This document shows, piece by piece, positions 60,920 through 64,000 of a stretch of DNA of 64,000 bases. Made by a program: the position numbers and the translations under genes. Source of the DNA: an uncultured Eubacteriales bacterium (GTDB lineage Bacteria; Bacillota; Clostridia; Oscillospirales; Acutalibacteraceae); NCBI GenBank assembly GCA_934462705.1, contig CAKSIH010000003.1, positions 94,979 through 158,978 of the forward strand. The letters run 5' to 3'. Under the pieces are notes generated by a model. That model saw nothing but the letters and a program-made list of their open reading frames with translations. It was not told the origin of the DNA and made no database searches. Positions within the stretch are counted from its first letter, which is position 1. Each line of letters begins with the position of its first letter.

Positions 60920-63667
60920 ATGAATTTTTTAAAGGCGCTATTTGGAAATTACAGTAAAAGAGAAGTAAAACGGATTATGCCTACTTGCAATGCGGTTTTA
61001 GCTCTTGAGGAAACTTATAAAAAAATGTCAGATAAGGAGCTGAAAAATCAGACCAATATACTCCGCGAGAAGCTAAAAAATGGTGCAACCACAGATGACA
61101 TTTTAGTTGATGCATTTGCTGTTTGCCGTGAGGGTGCAAGCAGAGTTCTTGGCATGATGCATTATCCGGTGCAAATTATAGGTGGGATTATTTTGCATCA
61201 AGGCAGAATAGGTGAAATGAAAACTGGTGAGGGTAAAACTTTGATGGAAACTTTACCGGCCTATTTAAATGCGCTTTCCGGCAAGGGAGTGCACATTGTT
61301 ACGGTTAACGAATACCTTGCTAAGCGTGACTCTGAGCTTATGGGTAAACTTTATAGATTTTTGGGCCTAACGGTTGGTCTTTTATATTCAGACATGGAGC
61401 CAGAGGAGCGTAAGAAAGCTTATAATGCAGATGTAACTTACTGTACCAACAATGAGCTCGGATTTGATTATCTTCGTGATAACATGGTTTCATATAAAGA
61501 AAATCGTGTTCAACGTGGACATCACTTTGCAATCGTCGATGAAGTTGACTCAATTTTAATTGATGAAGCAAGAACGCCACTTATAATTTCAGGCGCTGGA
61601 GATAAATCAACAGACCTTTATAAAATTGTTGATAAGTTCGCAAGGACGCTTAAGATGTTAAAAGTTGCCGAGACAGACACAAAGGAAAATAGTGAGGAAA
61701 TATACGAGGATGCCGACTATATAGTTGACGAAAAGGCCAAAACCGCAACGCTTACACAAAGCGGTGTTAAAAAGGCCGAGGAATATTTTCACCTTGAAAA
61801 CCTTATGGACGTTGACAACTTAACTTTGCAGCACCACATAAACCAGGCGATAAAGGCCCATGGTGTTATGAGAAATGATATAGATTATGTTGTTAAAAAT
61901 GGAGAGGTTTTAATCGTTGATGAATTTACAGGCCGAATAATGTACGGAAGAAGATACAACGAAGGTCTCCATCAGGCTATTGAGGCCAAGGAAGGCGTTA
62001 AGGTTGAAAGAGAATCTAAAACGTTGGCTTCGGTAACGTTCCAAAATTACTTCCGTTTGTATAACAAGCTTTCAGGCATGACGGGAACAGCTCTTACTGA
62101 AGAGGAAGAGTTCCGTGAAATTTACAAATTGGATGTTGTAGAAGTTCCTACAAACAAGCCGGTTATAAGAATTGACCACCCAGATGTGGTTTATAAGACG
62201 GAAGAGGGTAAATATAAGGCGATTATTGAAGATATAAAGACCTATCATGAAAAGGGACAACCAATACTTGTTGGTACGGTTTCTATTGACAAATCGGAGT
62301 ATTTAAGCGACCTTTTGAAGAAGGCTGGTATTAAACATACTGTTTTAAATGCTAAGTATCATGAGAAAGAAGCTGAAATAATTGCTCAAGCGGGTCGAAA
62401 GGGTGCTGTTACCATTGCAACCAACATGGCTGGACGTGGTACTGACATAAGTCTTGGCGGTAACGCTGAATATCTTGCTAAATCAGAGATGCGTCGCATG
62501 CAGATAAGTGAAGACATGATAAGTGAGGCAAGTGGTTTTGCAGATACAGATGATCAGGAGATTTTAGCTGCAAGAAAAATATTTAGTGATTTAATGGCGA
62601 AATATAAAAGCGAGTTAGCAAAGCCTAAACAAGAGGTTATTGAGCTTGGCGGACTTGTAATAATGGGCACCGAAAGACATGAAACTCGCCGTATTGATAA
62701 CCAGCTGAGAGGCCGTTCTGGTCGTCAGGGTGACCCGGGAGAAACTAGATTTTATCTCTCATTGGAAGATGATTTAATGAGATTGTTTGGTGGAGAAAGA
62801 CTGAAAGCTATGATGGATAGGTTAAATGTGGCAGATGATGAACCTATTCACAGCAAAATGGTTACAAATGCTATTGAGAGCGCACAGCGCAAAGTTGAAG
62901 GTAGAGATTTTGGAATTCGTAAGAGCGTGTTGCAATTTGACGACGTTATGGATAGACAGCGCCAGATTATTTACGATCAAAGAAATAAGGTTCTTGACGG
63001 GGATGACATACATGAACAGATCCTTAAGATGATTGAGCAGTCTATTAAGAGCACTGTAACAAGGTATCTTCCGGAGGACAAGTACGAGGATAATTGGAAC
63101 TTTGAGGGTCTAAAAGATTACTACTTGGGCTGGCTGACTAATGAGGAAGACTTAAACTATACAGAGGATGAGCTTAAGAAAACTACTGCAGATGAAATTT
63201 GTAAGACGTTGACGGAAAAAGCTCTTGATATGTATGCTGAAAGAGGCAAAAAGTTTGGCGATGATATGATACGTGAAATTGAGCGTGTTGTACTTCTTAA
63301 GAATGTTGATACTCATTGGATGAACCACATTGATGCCATGGAAGAACTCAAAAAGGGTATTAGACTCCGTGCTTATGCGCAGAAAGACCCGGCAGTTGAG
63401 TATCGTATTGAAGGATTCGATATGTTTGATGAAATGATTGATACAATTCGTGATGATACTGTAAAAGTTCTATTGACATTTAAGATAAATGGAAATCCCA
63501 ATGAAGCTCCAAAACGACACGACAACCATGCTCCAACGTCATCTACAGGCGGCGTGAGTGAAGTGCATAATAAACCAATTCGCAACACGGATAAAGTGGG
63601 AAGAAATGATCCATGTCCTTGTGGGAGCGGACTGAAATACAAAAAATGCTGCGGAAAAAATGAATAA
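60920..63667 (+). CDS. secA: Preprotein translocase ATPase SecA
   Basis: The 915-residue motor of Sec export. The first nucleotide-binding fold has GEMKTGEGKTLMETLPAYL (Walker A) and VDEVDSILIDEARTPLIISG (Walker B DEVD). GRIMYGRRYNEGLHQAIEAKEG, TVSIDKSEYLSDLLK and TNMAGRGTDI follow, then the IRA2/helical scaffold. The C-terminus ends with the zinc-binding CPCGSGLKYKKCC, which binds SecB or ribosome in many bacteria. It is needed for the export of the secreted array proteins. Ends in an intrinsic terminator. Confidence 0.99.
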   Translation: MNFLKALFGNYSKREVKRIMPTCNAVLALEETYKKMSDKELKNQTNILREKLKNGATTDDILVDAFAVCREGASRVLGMMHYPVQIIGGIILHQGRIGEMKTGEGKTLMETLPAYLNALSGKGVHIVTVNEYLAKRDSELMGKLYRFLGLTVGLLYSDMEPEERKKAYNADVTYCTNNELGFDYLRDNMVSYKENRVQRGHHFAIVDEVDSILIDEARTPLIISGAGDKSTDLYKIVDKFARTLKMLKVAETDTKENSEEIYEDADYIVDEKAKTATLTQSGVKKAEEYFHLENLMDVDNLTLQHHINQAIKAHGVMRNDIDYVVKNGEVLIVDEFTGRIMYGRRYNEGLHQAIEAKEGVKVERESKTLASVTFQNYFRLYNKLSGMTGTALTEEEEFREIYKLDVVEVPTNKPVIRIDHPDVVYKTEEGKYKAIIEDIKTYHEKGQPILVGTVSIDKSEYLSDLLKKAGIKHTVLNAKYHEKEAEIIAQAGRKGAVTIATNMAGRGTDISLGGNAEYLAKSEMRRMQISEDMISEASGFADTDDQEILAARKIFSDLMAKYKSELAKPKQEVIELGGLVIMGTERHETRRIDNQLRGRSGRQGDPGETRFYLSLEDDLMRLFGGERLKAMMDRLNVADDEPIHSKMVTNAIESAQRKVEGRDFGIRKSVLQFDDVMDRQRQIIYDQRNKVLDGDDIHEQILKMIEQSIKSTVTRYLPEDKYEDNWNFEGLKDYYLGWLTNEEDLNYTEDELKKTTADEICKTLTEKALDMYAERGKKFGDDMIREIERVVLLKNVDTHWMNHIDAMEELKKGIRLRAYAQKDPAVEYRIEGFDMFDEMIDTIRDDTVKVLLTFKINGNPNEAPKRHDNHAPTSSTGGVSEVHNKPIRNTDKVGRNDPCPCGSGLKYKKCCGKNE

Positions 63668-63669
63668 AA

Positions 63670-63708
63670 AAATAAAGAGGCTTTGAACTAAGCCTCTTTA
63701 TTTTTTTT
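63670..63708. terminator. Terminator of secA
   Basis: AAATAAAGAGGCTT (63670-63683) pairs with AAGCCTCTTTATTT (63690-63703), followed by T to 63708. It also lies downstream of the convergent double-glycine peptide gene, so it may serve both. Confidence 0.92.
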
Positions 63709-63741
63709 GATAAGAGAAGTAAAATTTTAGAGTTGGATAGG

Positions 63742-63948
63742 TTAATCAAAGATCGTTCTGCGACTTTCTTTTGAGGGATCTTTTGGCTGGGGGAAGGTGG
63801 GGGAGTTCAAGATCATTGAATGGATATCGGAATTGGTGAGTGGCTTAATTACAGAATTGAACCCGCGAATGCCGCCAGAAACACTTTTAGTAGAGTTGTC
63901 GTCGAGAGCTTTAGCAGAAGGCTGCTTTGTATTTTTTTTGTTGCTCAT
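63742..63948 (-). CDS. Small double-glycine-leader peptide
   Basis: A 68-residue protein with a very strong binding site (AGGAGGTGAT, fully complementary to the 16S tail) before ATG 63948. The first 26 residues (MSNKKNTKQPSAKALDDNSTKSVSGG) look like a double-glycine leader: 'LDD' helix and the SVSGG cleavage site. The following 42 residues (IRGFNSVIKPLTNSDI, then PTFPQPKDPSKESRR) have no Cys and a Pro/charged tail. TATAAT on the minus strand is just upstream (near 63972). No peptidase-transporter or modifying enzyme is in view, but the gene is at the contig edge. Confidence 0.55.
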   Translation of the reverse strand: MSNKKNTKQPSAKALDDNSTKSVSGGIRGFNSVIKPLTNSDIHSMILNSPTFPQPKDPSKESRRTIFD

Positions 63949-63985
63949 GGAAATCACCTCCTTTCATGATACAATTATACCATAA

Positions 63986-64000
63986 GGGGGGGGGGGGGGG
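63986..64000. other. Terminal poly-G run, probable assembly artefact
   Basis: The window ends in 15 consecutive G in otherwise AT-rich DNA. This is typical of low-signal ends in two-colour sequencing and marks a contig end rather than a biological feature. Confidence 0.7.

Noticed and set aside
63797..63985. Plus-strand ORF of 62 codons opposite the double-glycine peptide gene
   Set aside because: It has no binding site and mirrors the minus-strand gene, which has an ideal one.

Overview
The window looks like the chromosome of a low-GC, spore-lineage Firmicute, most likely an anaerobic member of class Clostridia (Oscillospirales-like). This is an inference from AT-rich DNA, strong AGGAGG-type ribosome binding sites, frequent TTG/GTG starts, YtaF, MecA-like and PcsB/FtsEX genes, a dimeric-type glycyl-tRNA synthetase, and a lysyl-tRNA synthetase with a fused tRNA-binding domain. 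The left edge cuts gyrB. The right edge ends in 15 G residues and is probably a contig end.

Layout. 1-6.8 kb: gyrB (3' part), a YcxB-like membrane protein, gyrA, rpe, an XRE regulator, and rplM-rpsI. 6.8-12.2 kb: a two-gene fumarate reductase/succinate dehydrogenase-like unit without a membrane anchor, a stretch with decayed coding fragments, and a G5/3D-domain cell wall protein. 12.2-21.3 kb: fba, then the most striking locus: 13 tandem, same-strand paralogs of a small secreted protein family plus one decayed copy, between a clear promoter (13703) and a clear terminator (21291), closed by a small membrane protein. 21.4-36 kb: housekeeping genes (SLOG protein, ychF, ogg, mecA-like, a sugar-type ABC ATPase, greA, lysS, ytaF, Ca2+ P-type ATPase, glyS, a pyrophosphatase-like/Nudix fusion). 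36-41.3 kb: tRNA-Ser and the leftward set CdaR-type regulator, ftsE, ftsX and a PcsB/CwlO-like M23 hydrolase. 41.6-52 kb: secreted GH24 lysozyme with SH3 domain, cysteine desulfurase-thiI, class B sortase, DAHP synthase, tRNA-Arg, a cluster of tiny ribbon-helix-helix-like proteins, and a double GT2 glycosyltransferase. 52-64 kb: tRNA with CAT anticodon, murE-murF, an alanine/sodium symporter, recA-recX-rimO-pgsA, secA, and a small double-glycine leader peptide gene.

Two kinds of GC-rich inverted repeat stand out in the AT-rich intergenic DNA. Five elements (22886, 24121, 28014, 33628, 56787) share one architecture: a GC-rich outer stem enclosing exactly three hairpins, nearly all with 3-nt loops, so each could fold as a four-way cloverleaf or cruciform. 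Three of them share arm sequences. A second set is long simple hairpins just after genes, often without a T tract.

The strongest candidate for an undescribed system is the secreted paralog array. Each protein has a near-identical signal peptide and a fast-diverging mature domain built from two similar beta-rich units, a pattern that suggests diversifying surface or secreted factors. The cloverleaf repeat family is the second candidate.
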